Below, piece after piece: positions 31,424 to 40,233 of a stretch of DNA of 64,000 bases. The notes under the pieces were generated by a model that saw nothing but the letters and a program-made list of their open reading frames with translations, searched no databases and was not told the DNA's origin. The stretch is from Propioniciclava sp. Lineage in GTDB: Bacteria; Actinomycetota; Actinomycetes; Propionibacteriales; Propionibacteriaceae. The stretch lies in NCBI RefSeq assembly GCF_029977985.1, contig NZ_JARKOT010000166.1, positions 23,433-87,432 of the forward strand. Direction: 5' to 3'. The position numbers and the translations under genes are program-made. The stretch's first letter is position 1. Each line of letters opens with the position of its first letter.

Positions 31424-32461
31424 TCAAGCCTTCTGAGTCTCGGGTTCGGGGAGTCGTTTCGCGGGGTCGTTGATCGTGACTCGTTCGGGTAGCCGGGGTG
31501 GGGTGGGGCGGCGGTTGAACCGTTCGGGGTGGGCGAGCCAGGCGGCGTCGAGGGTGGCCTGTCGGGCGGCGCGGATGTCGTGTGCGGTGCCGTAGTGGAC
31601 GGAGGCCGGGGTGTGCAGGCCGATGCGGGAGTGCCGGTGCTCGTGGTTGTACCAGGTCATGAACTCCTCCATCCACGCCCTGGCGTGGCCGATGGAGTCG
31701 AATCGGGCCGGGTAGTCGGGGGTGTACTTCATCGTCTTGAACTGGGCTTCGCTGTAGGGGTTGTCGTTGCTGGTGCGGGGCCGGGTGTGCGAGCGGGTGA
31801 TGTCGAGGTCGGCCAGCAGCGAGCTCAACGGTTTGGAGGTCATCGCGGCGCCGCCGTCGGCGTGGAGCCAGCCGGGTGGGGTGCCCTGGGTGGCGATGAT
31901 GTCGGCGATCAGGTCGGTGGCGAGCCGGCCGTCCTCGACGGCCTCGACGCGCCAGCCGAGGGCGTAGCGGGAGAAGATGTCGAGGACGACGTAGGCGTGG
32001 TACCAGATCCCCCGAGCCGGGCCGGCCAGCTTCGTGATGTCCCAGGACCAGACGACGTTGGGGGCCTCGGCGACGAGTTCGGGGATCGCCCGGGGCGGGT
32101 GGGTGGCTTGGCGGCGGCGTTCCCCGCCTTGGCCTGCCGCGGCCAGGATCCGGTACATCGTGCGTTGTGAGCACCAGTACCGGCCCTCGTCGAGCTCGCA
32201 CGCCCACACTTGGGCCACCGACGAGTTCGCGTAGTCGTCGCTGTTCAACACCGCCAGGATCTGCTCGCGTTCGGCGGCAGACAGCTCCGCTGGATGCTTC
32301 GGTTTCGGGTGCGGCCCGAACACCTTGGGTTTGGGGTGGGTTTGCCGGTGGTGGGTGGCCCGGGACCGGCCGACCAGCTCGCAGGCCGTGCCACCGCCGG
32401 TGTGCGGGGTGAGGTCGTCGACGGTGGCGGCCTGCCAGGCCCGCCAGGTGCTGCGGGTCAT
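31424..32461 (-). CDS. IS3-family transposase OrfB (DDE integrase core)
   Basis: This 345-residue protein has the retroviral-integrase-type DDE triad: the first Asp in VWSWDITK, the second in WLHADGG and the Glu in NPYSEAQFKTMKY. An HTH_21-like N-terminal region precedes it, and a typical C-terminus with WYNHEHRHSRIG follows. The ATG at 32461 overlaps the stop of orfA (ATGA), which suggests coupling or frameshift fusion of the two products. It catalyses strand transfer of the element. Confidence 0.92.
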   Translation of the reverse strand: MTRSTWRAWQAATVDDLTPHTGGGTACELVGRSRATHHRQTHPKPKVFGPHPKPKHPAELSAAEREQILAVLNSDDYANSSVAQVWACELDEGRYWCSQRTMYRILAAAGQGGERRRQATHPPRAIPELVAEAPNVVWSWDITKLAGPARGIWYHAYVVLDIFSRYALGWRVEAVEDGRLATDLIADIIATQGTPPGWLHADGGAAMTSKPLSSLLADLDITRSHTRPRTSNDNPYSEAQFKTMKYTPDYPARFDSIGHARAWMEEFMTWYNHEHRHSRIGLHTPASVHYGTAHDIRAARQATLDAAWLAHPERFNRRPTPPRLPERVTINDPAKRLPEPETQKA

Positions 32462-32910
32462 CGCGCGTTCCGCGACGAGATCGCCTCCAAGAACGCGACA
32501 CCTTTTCCCAGCACCTGGAGTGCGGCATCACGATCGGCGATGACCTCGTCCTTCCGCGCCGCCTCGGCCTCCAGCCGGGCGACCTGCCGCTCCAACTCGC
32601 CGATCCGGGCCTGCTCGGCGGTCTTGGCGGGCCGGCCCCGCCTCGGCGGGTCATCCAACGTGCCGGCGGTGATGGCGGCGCGCCACTCCTGCACGTGGGA
32701 GTCATACAGCCGTTCCCGGCGCAGTACCGCCCCCTTCGTCCCGTTCGGGGCAGCGTCGTACTCCGCGACGATCCGCCGCTTGTACTCGGTGGTGAACGTG
32801 CGCCGCTTCGCGCGCCCCGCCCGCGGCCCGTCCGCCGCCGGGGTCGATGCCGTCGGGCTGGTCGTGGTCGTCGTCTCCTCCGAGCCGACCAGTGCTGTGG
32901 TGGTGGTCAT
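32458..32910 (-). CDS. IS3-family transposase OrfA
   Basis: This 150-residue protein has a Thr/Ala-rich N-terminus, a helix-turn-helix (FTTEYKRRIVAEYDAAP) and a C-terminal leucine-zipper-like coiled coil (RIGELERQVARLEAEAA). That is the standard OrfA arrangement for DNA binding and oligomerisation with OrfB. It lies directly upstream of OrfB with a 4-nt overlap. Confidence 0.9.
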   Translation of the reverse strand: MTTTTALVGSEETTTTTSPTASTPAADGPRAGRAKRRTFTTEYKRRIVAEYDAAPNGTKGAVLRRERLYDSHVQEWRAAITAGTLDDPPRRGRPAKTAEQARIGELERQVARLEAEAARKDEVIADRDAALQVLGKGVAFLEAISSRNAR

Positions 32911-32986
32911 GGACCTACTTCTCCTGTCCCCGCCCCAGTCAAGTTCCGCTCAGCCTGGGCGTCTCACACCAGTCTGTCGGATAGGG

Positions 32987-33233
32987 GCTGGTCGACGTCA
33001 TCGTGGGTGGCGTAGCTCATGGATAGTTCGACGCTGCCGGGTGTGCCGGTGGCGGCGGGGTCGATCTGGTCGCGGGTCTGGAGTCCGATGGTGACGTCCT
33101 CGGTGAGGGCGAACACTGCGAAGTCGTCGAAGGTCTCGATGGGCTCCTTGTTCAGGGCTTGGCGGTAGAAGGTGGTGCTGGCCTCGACGTCGGTGACGTA
33201 GAGGATCACGCTGGTGGGTGCGAAGTCTGTCAT
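32987..33233 (-). pseudogene. glyoxalase/VOC-family protein, N-terminal fragment (disrupted by IS)
   Basis: The ATG at 33233 starts MTDFAPTSVILYVTDVEAST, a VOC/PhnB-like N-terminus. After ATHDDVDQ the frame runs into the IS end (PLSDRLV and a stop). Together with the fragment at 31256-31395 the original gene would encode a protein of roughly 125-130 residues. It is divergent from the WYL regulator at 33342, which probably controlled it. VOC proteins of this type include metal-dependent lyases, dioxygenases and antibiotic-binding resistance proteins; which applies here cannot be told. Confidence 0.8.
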
Positions 33234-33301
33234 GGCGGTTCTCCTTGTGGGCCCCCATGGGGGCAGTCTGGTTGCTTGGATCACGACGTTACGGGGGATA
33301 G

Positions 33302-33318
33302 ATGACGTCTTCTGTCAT
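33302..33318. promoter_or_regulatory. inverted repeat ATGAC-N7-GTCAT between VOC gene and WYL regulator
   Basis: Perfect 5-bp arms flank a 7-bp spacer in the short divergent intergenic region (33234-33341), 24 bp before the regulator start. The placement fits an operator shared by both promoters. No experiment or family consensus supports it; it is a candidate only. Confidence 0.35.
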
Positions 33319-33341
33319 GTATGTGTGCGAGGGTTGGGGCC

Positions 33342-34313
33342 ATGCGGGCGGATCGGTTGTTGGCGATGATCTGGCTGCTGCGTACCCATGGCGGGCTCTC
33401 GACGGCAGAGCTGGCGCAGCGGCTGGAGGTGTCGCGTCGTACCGTGCTGCGGGATGTGGAAGCCCTTTCGGCTGCTGGAGTGCCGGTGTACTGCGAGCGC
33501 GGCCCCCACGGCGGGGTCCGCCTAATGCCGGGCTACCGCACTGATGTCACAGCGCTATCCGAGGACGAGAGCCGCGCGTTGTTCGCTGCGATCTCGTCGT
33601 GGGGCCCGGATTCGATCGGGCTGGGTGATGCGTTTGCCTCGGGGGTGCGCAAGCTGCTGGCTGCGGTTCCCGAGGCGCATCGTGGTCAGAGTCTGGAGGT
33701 TGCGTCGCGGATCGTGGTTGATCCGCACGGCTGGTTGCCGCAACCTGATGCGCTGCAACCTGGGGAGGCCTTCGCAACCGTCCAAGGAGGCGTGTTCGCC
33801 CGTCAGCGGTTGCGGTTGACGTATCGTTCACGCCAAGCCGCACGTGTGCAGGAGCTGGTGGTGGAGCCGCATGGTCTGGTGTCGGCCGGCAGCGACTGGT
33901 ATCTGTGCGCCAGCGCCGAGCAAACAGTGCGATTTTTCAAGGCAGTCCGTATCGAGCACGCCGCCCTGTTGGCTGAACCGTGCTCAGGGCCCGAGCTGGA
34001 TGTGGCCCAAGCATGGCGGGATCACCGCGCCAGGTTCCTCGACCAGTTCACTCCTGTCAGTGTTGATGCCTGGCTCCGCGCGCATCGGTGGGACGACGCG
34101 CGCGAGTGGAGTATCTGCACCAGCCCGATGGACGTGCCCGGGAGCCCACCGGGCGAGGGGTGGCAGCCCGTGCGCCTGGAGTTCATGGACCACCTCCACG
34201 CGGTCACCATCCTCTTGCGTCTCGGCTCTGACGTTCGAGTCGAAGCCCCCGACGACATCAAAGCCAAGCTTCTGGACCATCTCGACCAGATCGCCATGCT
34301 GTACCGCTCCTGA
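33342..34313 (+). CDS. HTH-WYL family transcriptional regulator
   Basis: The ATG at 33342 (MRADRLLAMIWLLRTHGGLS) was chosen over the GTG at 33321 because WYL regulators of this type begin just before the helix-turn-helix. An N-terminal HTH_11-type domain (LSTAELAQRLEVSRRTVLRD) is followed by the WYL domain (GGVFARQRLRLTYRSRQA, then VEPHGLVSAGSDWYLCA) and a C-terminal dimerisation extension; the protein has 323 residues. It is transcribed divergently from the VOC gene, a common arrangement in actinomycetes in which the regulator controls the small enzyme. With the VOC gene broken, its local target is lost. Confidence 0.9.
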   Translation: MRADRLLAMIWLLRTHGGLSTAELAQRLEVSRRTVLRDVEALSAAGVPVYCERGPHGGVRLMPGYRTDVTALSEDESRALFAAISSWGPDSIGLGDAFASGVRKLLAAVPEAHRGQSLEVASRIVVDPHGWLPQPDALQPGEAFATVQGGVFARQRLRLTYRSRQAARVQELVVEPHGLVSAGSDWYLCASAEQTVRFFKAVRIEHAALLAEPCSGPELDVAQAWRDHRARFLDQFTPVSVDAWLRAHRWDDAREWSICTSPMDVPGSPPGEGWQPVRLEFMDHLHAVTILLRLGSDVRVEAPDDIKAKLLDHLDQIAMLYRS

Positions 34314-34452
34314 CCCCGCTCCGTTAGCTCGCCTCTGAGCACCCGGATCTCAGCCAGCTGTAGCCACCATCTGGAGCTGCCACGCCTCTTGCAGATCGAG
34401 GTTCGGTGGCTGCCAGCTCACCTGTGTGACAAGCAGGTGAGGGGTGGTTTGG

Positions 34453-37400
34453 GTGACGGTGTCGATGCGGGTGATGTCGGCTGGTGACGGCTACAAGTAC
34501 CTGCTGCGCACCGTGGCGGCTGGCGATGGTGACCGGTCGCTGTCGACGCCGCTGACCCGCTACTACGCCGAGGCTGGCACCCCACCTGGACGCTGGCTCG
34601 GCTCTGGCGTCACTGCTTTGGGTAATGGTGAACTCACCCCTGGCGCCCAGGTGTCGGAAGCGCAGCTTCAGCTGCTGGTCGGTATGGGGCGGGACCCGAT
34701 CACGGGTGACCCGTTGGGGCGGGCGTATCCGGTGTACAGCTCGACGGCGGAGCGGGTCGCGGACCGTGTCGCGCAACTGGACCCTGCCCTGGGGACGGTG
34801 GAGCGGGAACGCTCCGTTGCGCAGATTGAGGCGGAGGAGGCTGCGCGGGGGTCGCGGCGTGCGGTGGCGGGGTTTGACTTCACGTTCAGTGTGCCGAAGT
34901 CGGCATCGGTGTTGTGGGCGGTTGCGGACGCGGGGACGCAGGCGTTGATTGCGCAAGCCCATCATGAGGCGGTTGCGGCGGTGGTTGCGTTCATGGAGCG
35001 CGAAGTAGCGGCCACCCGCACGGGCGCAACTGCTGGGGATGGCGCGGTTGCACAAGTCGACGTCACGGGTTTGATCGCAACGGCGTTTGATCACTTCGAT
35101 TCCCGTGCTGGGGACCCGCACTTGCATACGCATGTGGTGATCAGCAACAAGGTCCGCACGGTGTTGGATGGGAAGTGGCGGAGTCTGGATGGGCGTCCGA
35201 TGCATGCCGCGGTCGTGGCGTTGTCGGAGCTGCACGAGGCCGTGTTCGCCGATCACATGACCCGCACCTTCGGCGTGAGCTGGGAGTCGCGGGAGATGGG
35301 CCGGGACCGGAACCCGTCCTGGGCGATCACCAACGTCCCCGAACAGCTCGTCGCGGAGTTCTCGACCCGCTCCCGGCACATCAACGAGGCGACCGACGCG
35401 CTGATTGCTGCCTACGTGACTCAGCATGGCAAGCGCCCGTCGTCGGCGACCATCGTGAAACTGCGCGCCCAGGCCACGCTCGCGACGCGTCCGGAGAAGC
35501 AGGTCCGATCCTTGGCGGAGCTAACAGCCGAGTGGCGCACCCGCGTCAGTCAGCAGCTCGGCAGTGATGCGACGGTGTGGGCGCGCGCCGTCACGGGTGG
35601 GGAGCGGCAGTTGTTGTTGCGGGCTGATGATGTGCCGTTGGATCTGATCGAGCAGGTGGGGCGGTCGGTGGTGGAGGTGGTCGGTGAGAAGCGTTCGACG
35701 TGGCGGCGCTGGAACCTGATGGCCGAAGCCGCCCGCCAAACGATGGGGTGGCGATTCGCCACCGTCGAGGACCGCGAAGCCATCACCGCCATGGTCGCCG
35801 ACGCCGCCGAACAAGCGTCCCTGCGGCTGACCCCACCCGAGCTAGCGGTGAGTCCGGTGGAGTTTCGCCGCCTGGACGGCACCAGTGTGTTTCGGCCGAA
35901 GCACTCGACCGTGTTCTCCTCCGACACCCTCCTGGCCGCAGAAGACCGCCTCCTGCAACGGGCCCGCGCCACCACCGGGCCGAGTATCGACCTCGCCACC
36001 GTCGAGACCATCACGAGCAAGCCTGACGCCGAGGGCCGGGTGCTCGGTCCCGACCAGGCTGAAGCTTTGGCGTCGGTTGCCGTCTCGGGCCGGGTGGTGG
36101 ATGTGTTGGTGGGGCCGGCGGGGGCCGGTAAGACGACCGCGATGAACGCCTTGCGCCGGGCATGGGAGGCCTCGCATGGTGCCGGGTCGGTGGTGGGGTT
36201 GGCGCCGTCTGCGGTGGCGGCGCAGGTGCTGGCCGACGATCTGGGCATTCAGACGGAGAACACGGCGAAGTGGTGGACTACCCATCAACACACCGGCGCG
36301 ACCTTCAAGGCCGGGCAGCTGGTCATCATCGACGAAGCCTCCCTCGCCGGCACCCTGTCCTTGGATCGGATCACGCAGGCAGCGGAGGAGGCGGGGGCGA
36401 AGGTGCTGCTGGTCGGTGACTACGCACAGCTCCAGTCCGTCGACGCCGGTGGTGCGTTCAGCCTGTTGATCCACGACCGCGACGATGCTCCCGAACTCGT
36501 TGATGTTCACCGCTTCACTCACGATTGGGAGAAGACCGCTTCCCTGGAGTTGCGGCACGGCCGCGCCCCGGTCATCGACACCTACCTGGCACATGATCGC
36601 ATCCATGATGGTGACGGCGAGGCCATGACCGATGCCGCCTACACCGCCTGGCGCCACGACCGCCAGGCGGGATTGGTGTCGGTGCTGATCGCCGAAACCC
36701 GCGAGAACGTCACCGCCCTCAACGTCCGTGCTCGCGCCGACCTCATCCTCGACGGTACGCTGAAGCCCGGGCCCGAAATCACCCTGTCCGACGGATCGGC
36801 AGCGGGCGTGGGTGACACGATCATCACCCGCCGCAATGACCGTCGGCTGCGGAACCGGCACGGCTGGGTCCGCAACGGCCAAACCTGGACCATCACCGCC
36901 GTACGTGACGACGGGTCGGTCACGATCCGCCCACCCGGGACCCGGTTCGGCAACAGCGTCGTCGTGCCCGCCGCCTATGTGGCTGAGCATGTCGACCTCG
37001 GCTACGCCGTCACCGCCCACCGCGCCCAAGGCATCACCACCGACACCGCCCACGTCCTCGTCGAACCCACCACCACCAGGGAGAACCTGTATGTCGCGAT
37101 GACGCGCGGACGGGAATCGAACCAGGCCTACGTCATCCTCGACCGTCCCGACGATCACGCCACGGCGCATCCGGGCGACAATCCCGACGCCACCGCCCGC
37201 ACGGTCCTCTACGGCGTGCTCCAACACAGCGGTGCTGAGCTGTCGGCGTGCGAGACCATCACCGCCGAGCAGGAGCGGTGGGGCTCGATCGCCCAACTCG
37301 CCGCCGAATACGAAACCATCGCCGCTGCAGCCCAACACGACCGCTGGGCAGGGCTCATCCGCACCAGCGGACTCACCGGCGAGCAAGCGCAAGCCGTCAT

Positions 37401-37992
37401 CGACTCCGACGCCTTCGGCGCCCTGACTGCGGAACTGCGCCGGGCCGAAGCCAACCACCACAACGTCGACACCCTCCTGCCACGCCTCATCAAGGCTCGC
37501 GGGTTCGCCGACGCCGACGACATCGCCTCCGTCATCCACCACCGCCTCGCCAACGCCACCATCCGTCCCGCCGGATCGGGCCGCACCCGCCAGGCCCCGC
37601 GTCTCATCGCCGGCCTGGTTCCCGAAGCCACCGGCCCCATGACCCCCGACATGCAGCAAGCCCTGACCGAGCGCCGCCACCTCATCGAAACTCGAGCAGA
37701 AGCAGTCTTGGACGCCGCCGTCCAAACCCACGAACCATGGGTTACGGCACTCGGTCCGATCCCAGCCGATGGGCGGGAGCGGCAGCAGTGGCGACGCCGC
37801 GCCGTGGTCGTGGCCGCTTACCGTGACCGGTACCAGATCAGCGACCCGGCCCCGCTCGGCGCCCATCCGGAGGGTACGGCGCAGAAGATCGACCGCGCCC
37901 GAGCCGAAACAGCACTACGAACGCTGGCCCGCCCGACCATCCACGACGAGCGCCGGCGCCCCGCACCGCAGGCGTCTCGCCAATTGGTCTAG
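34453..37992 (+). CDS. MobF-family conjugative relaxase-helicase (TrwC/TraI/TraA-like)
   Basis: The protein is about 1179 residues from the GTG at 34453, which has AGGTGAGGGG upstream; the GTG at 34444 and the ATG at 34465 are alternatives. The N-terminal TrwC relaxase domain contains the three-histidine metal motif HLHTH (His223, 225, 227), used to nick DNA at an origin of transfer. The C-terminal part is a RecD/TraI-like SF1 helicase with GPAGAGKTT (554-562), DEAS at 627, GDYAQLQS, and HRAQGITTD followed by YVAMTRGRE. It looks intact. Its stop overlaps the convergent membrane-protein gene. No coupling protein, oriT or type IV secretion gene is visible in the window, so self-transfer cannot be claimed. 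Confidence 0.93.
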   Translation: MTVSMRVMSAGDGYKYLLRTVAAGDGDRSLSTPLTRYYAEAGTPPGRWLGSGVTALGNGELTPGAQVSEAQLQLLVGMGRDPITGDPLGRAYPVYSSTAERVADRVAQLDPALGTVERERSVAQIEAEEAARGSRRAVAGFDFTFSVPKSASVLWAVADAGTQALIAQAHHEAVAAVVAFMEREVAATRTGATAGDGAVAQVDVTGLIATAFDHFDSRAGDPHLHTHVVISNKVRTVLDGKWRSLDGRPMHAAVVALSELHEAVFADHMTRTFGVSWESREMGRDRNPSWAITNVPEQLVAEFSTRSRHINEATDALIAAYVTQHGKRPSSATIVKLRAQATLATRPEKQVRSLAELTAEWRTRVSQQLGSDATVWARAVTGGERQLLLRADDVPLDLIEQVGRSVVEVVGEKRSTWRRWNLMAEAARQTMGWRFATVEDREAITAMVADAAEQASLRLTPPELAVSPVEFRRLDGTSVFRPKHSTVFSSDTLLAAEDRLLQRARATTGPSIDLATVETITSKPDAEGRVLGPDQAEALASVAVSGRVVDVLVGPAGAGKTTAMNALRRAWEASHGAGSVVGLAPSAVAAQVLADDLGIQTENTAKWWTTHQHTGATFKAGQLVIIDEASLAGTLSLDRITQAAEEAGAKVLLVGDYAQLQSVDAGGAFSLLIHDRDDAPELVDVHRFTHDWEKTASLELRHGRAPVIDTYLAHDRIHDGDGEAMTDAAYTAWRHDRQAGLVSVLIAETRENVTALNVRARADLILDGTLKPGPEITLSDGSAAGVGDTIITRRNDRRLRNRHGWVRNGQTWTITAVRDDGSVTIRPPGTRFGNSVVVPAAYVAEHVDLGYAVTAHRAQGITTDTAHVLVEPTTTRENLYVAMTRGRESNQAYVILDRPDDHATAHPGDNPDATARTVLYGVLQHSGAELSACETITAEQERWGSIAQLAAEYETIAAAAQHDRWAGLIRTSGLTGEQAQAVIDSDAFGALTAELRRAEANHHNVDTLLPRLIKARGFADADDIASVIHHRLANATIRPAGSGRTRQAPRLIAGLVPEATGPMTPDMQQALTERRHLIETRAEAVLDAAVQTHEPWVTALGPIPADGRERQQWRRRAVVVAAYRDRYQISDPAPLGAHPEGTAQKIDRARAETALRTLARPTIHDERRRPAPQASRQLV

Positions 37993-38426
37993 CGGGCGTC
38001 TGGGGCACGTTGCGGGCAGAGGTGGGGTGCGATCAGGAGGAGGCCGTAGGCGAGGACGAGGAAAAACGCGACCGGGCCTTGCTGGTTCCCTGAAAGCGTC
38101 GGGTACTGACCGGCGGCGGCTCCGTACACGATGGCATCCAGTAGGAGCCCGGTTGCTGAGATCGTGGTACCGAACAGCAGCCGGAGCATCAACGAATCAT
38201 CGCGGCGCTTACGGAACAACAGGTAGCCGACCATGGCGACACCGAGAGCGAGCAGACCGAACACGATGATCACCGGTACGCCACTCCAGGCCCCGGCGTC
38301 AGGGACGAGGACTGTACCTGCCGTGACAAGCAGCCCGGTGGCGATCACCCAGATCACGACGCCATACCCAACGGCAACGAGCACGTCGCGTCGGCTGGGC
38401 AGCGGGGGAGGCGCGGTGAGCAGCAT
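37989..38426 (-). CDS. small integral membrane protein, about four TM helices
   Basis: This 145-residue protein has four hydrophobic stretches (VLVAVGYGVVIWVIATGLLV; VPVIIVFGLLALGVAMVGYL; LFGTTISATGLLLDAIVYGA; VAFFLVLAYGLLLIA), with a charged FRKRRDD loop between the second and third. It resembles small DUF5367-type membrane proteins, but no function can be assigned. It is divergent from a TetR regulator across 39 bp, so that regulator probably represses it. Confidence 0.7.
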   Translation of the reverse strand: MLLTAPPPLPSRRDVLVAVGYGVVIWVIATGLLVTAGTVLVPDAGAWSGVPVIIVFGLLALGVAMVGYLLFRKRRDDSLMLRLLFGTTISATGLLLDAIVYGAAAGQYPTLSGNQQGPVAFFLVLAYGLLLIAPHLCPQRAPDAR

Positions 38427-38465
38427 GCGACCATATTACTGAAACGACTGTGGTAAGAATAGGGT
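38427..38465. promoter_or_regulatory. divergent promoter/operator region between membrane protein and TetR gene
   Basis: This 39-bp AT-richer gap must hold both promoters. It contains TTAC-N13-GTAA and a -10-like TAAGAAT only a few bases before the TetR GTG, so the TetR mRNA may be nearly leaderless. This is inferred from sequence only. Confidence 0.4.
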
Positions 38466-39047
38466 GTGGCCCGCCCAAAGAACCCTCAGCGCACCAGTGA
38501 CCTGCTTGACGCCGCAGCTCAGGTGCTGCAGGAGCGCGGTATCGCCGGTGTCACCCTGCGGCCACTCGCTGCGGAGTTGGGAGTCTCGCCGCGAACGCTG
38601 CTGTATCACTTCGGCAGCAAAGAAAAGCTGATCACCCAGGCCATCCGGCACCTCCGCCACCAGCAACCCACACTCGCGAAGGCACTTGCTCCAGACCAGC
38701 AGCCCAGCACGGGTGCGGTGGCCCTTGGCGAGGTGGTCAGGAGCATGTGGGAGGAGCAGAAGCAGGAGCAAGCGCGGCCCTTCCTCGCGCTGTACTTCGA
38801 ACTCGCCGCCCTAGCCATCCGCGACCCCGACACGTACGGAACCATGCTCCACGAACTCGACCACGAGTGGACCGACGCGATCACCAGTCATCTGCAGACC
38901 CGCGGCCTTGATGCGCACGAGGCTGCTTCGCGGATGAAAATGCTGATGATCCGGTACCGCGGGGCACTGCACTACGGGCTCGTCACAGGAGACTGGGACG
39001 CGGCTGACGCGGCGATACACGCTGCCGTCGGCGCTACTGACGTGTGA
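38466..39047 (+). CDS. TetR/AcrR-family transcriptional regulator
   Basis: The protein has 193 residues from the GTG at 38466. The N-terminal helix-turn-helix (GIAGVTLRPLAAELGVSPRT, then LLYHFGSKEKLITQAI) is followed by a helical C-terminal ligand or dimer domain. Divergent placement suggests that it controls the small membrane protein at 37989-38426 and itself. The ligand is unknown. Confidence 0.88.
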   Translation: MARPKNPQRTSDLLDAAAQVLQERGIAGVTLRPLAAELGVSPRTLLYHFGSKEKLITQAIRHLRHQQPTLAKALAPDQQPSTGAVALGEVVRSMWEEQKQEQARPFLALYFELAALAIRDPDTYGTMLHELDHEWTDAITSHLQTRGLDAHEAASRMKMLMIRYRGALHYGLVTGDWDAADAAIHAAVGATDV

Positions 39048-39171
39048 ACGCCCAGGAATATCTGCCCGTAGCTGTGGCCGTGGCGCGGGCCCGCGGAGGG
39101 GCTTGTTGATGGCCCTCATGTTCTCGGGGTTCGAGGCCGGGGCGCCTGGTCGATGTCGCTACGCGTCGGCA

Positions 39172-40164
39172 CTACATCGAGCGGCCGGGCGACTCGGATA
39201 CCGGTGCGTTGCGCCGTTGGAAATCGGCAGACAGTTCCGCCCGTTCCTGGAGATGCTGAGGCGGAAGGTGCTCGACGTCGTTCGCCGAGGCCACCAGCCG
39301 GGCAGTTCCTGCGCGGAGAAGCTCGTGGGTGCCAATACTCGACACGCTCGTAACCGGCCCGGGCACCGCTGCGACATCACGACCCAAGCGATGCGCTTCT
39401 CGGGCCACGCCCAAGGCTCCTGATCGTGCGGCCGCTTCGACGATCACCGTTGTGCCAGACAAGGCAGCAAGCAGCCGATTGCGAGCTAGGAAGCGATGCC
39501 GCGTCGGCACAGCCCCGGGAGGCAGCTCGCTCACCAGGGCACCGACATCAGCGACCTGGTTCAGCAGGTCGTGATGCCCGCGAGGGTAGAGCCGGTCCAC
39601 GCCTCCGGCCAGCACTGCGATCGTGTCACCACCAGCAGCCAACGCTCCACGATGCACTGCACCCTCGACCCCAAAAGCACCACCAGCGACCAACAGGCGC
39701 TCCCGACTCGCCAGATCACCAGCCAACTCGCTGGCGACCCGCTCACCATAAGACGTGGACGCACGAGAACCGGTCACGGTGACCAGGTCCTCCAACGGGC
39801 GCGCGAGGAACGACGTCGCGCCACGCACGAACAGAACATACGGGGCACGCTCCCCAAGATCATCCAAAGCCCGCGGCCACTCCACGTCACCCGCAATCAA
39901 CGTGGCGAAGCCCCCGTTCTCGACCGTCCGCAACCGCTCACTGAGCCGCTCGACCTCCTGTGGAGAGAGCCGGTCACGCCACACCTGTGCATCCACCCGG
40001 CTCAGACCCGGAACTGCGGCATCACTGTCGAGCAGCCTCAGAGTCTCGACAGCACCCCGCTGCTGTAGCAGACGACCAGTCATTGCATCGTCGGGCTCGG
40101 CCAACAACGACAGCACCACCCGGGCACGACGCTCATCAACACCAAGACCAGCAACACCAGACAT
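39172..40164 (-). CDS. dprA: DprA/Smf-like DNA-processing protein
   Basis: This 330-residue protein has a GGAGGA ribosome-binding site just before its ATG. Its Rossmann-like core is typical of DprA: VTGSRASTSYGERVASELA, GAFGVEGAVHRGAL, AVLAGGVDRLYPRGH, SELPPGAVPTRHRFLARNR and VVEAAARSGAL. DprA binds incoming single-stranded DNA and loads RecA in transformable bacteria. The C-terminus after HELLRAGTARLVASANDVE is short and lacks an obvious winged helix. Lying near a MobF relaxase, this copy may be an accessory homolog of the mobile region rather than the chromosomal dprA; that is inference. Confidence 0.88.
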   Translation of the reverse strand: MSGVAGLGVDERRARVVLSLLAEPDDAMTGRLLQQRGAVETLRLLDSDAAVPGLSRVDAQVWRDRLSPQEVERLSERLRTVENGGFATLIAGDVEWPRALDDLGERAPYVLFVRGATSFLARPLEDLVTVTGSRASTSYGERVASELAGDLASRERLLVAGGAFGVEGAVHRGALAAGGDTIAVLAGGVDRLYPRGHHDLLNQVADVGALVSELPPGAVPTRHRFLARNRLLAALSGTTVIVEAAARSGALGVAREAHRLGRDVAAVPGPVTSVSSIGTHELLRAGTARLVASANDVEHLPPQHLQERAELSADFQRRNAPVSESPGRSM

Positions 40165-40233
40165 GACGGCTCCTCCTCGAACACACCTCGCCGAGCAGGT
40201 GCGCCAACACAGCCCGCGATCCTCGCGAGGCGG

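Larger units (their letters stand above)
31396..32986 (-). mobile_element. IS3-family insertion sequence inside a VOC gene
   Basis: The element spans 1591 bp and carries orfA and orfB on the minus strand. GCT at 31393-31395 and GCT at 32987-32989 flank it; 3-bp duplications are typical of IS3-family elements. Joining the flanks restores an unbroken VOC reading frame (DDVDQ joined to LYQDW), which is how the ends were set. The ends share TGAGACG near 20 bp in from each side as part of imperfect inverted repeats. Both ORFs are intact, so the element could still be active. Confidence 0.82.

Noticed and set aside
31410-32705. 431-residue minus-strand ORF overlapping the IS transposase
   Set aside because: Out-of-frame shadow of OrfB; the real OrfB shows the DDE triad in the 31424-32461 frame.
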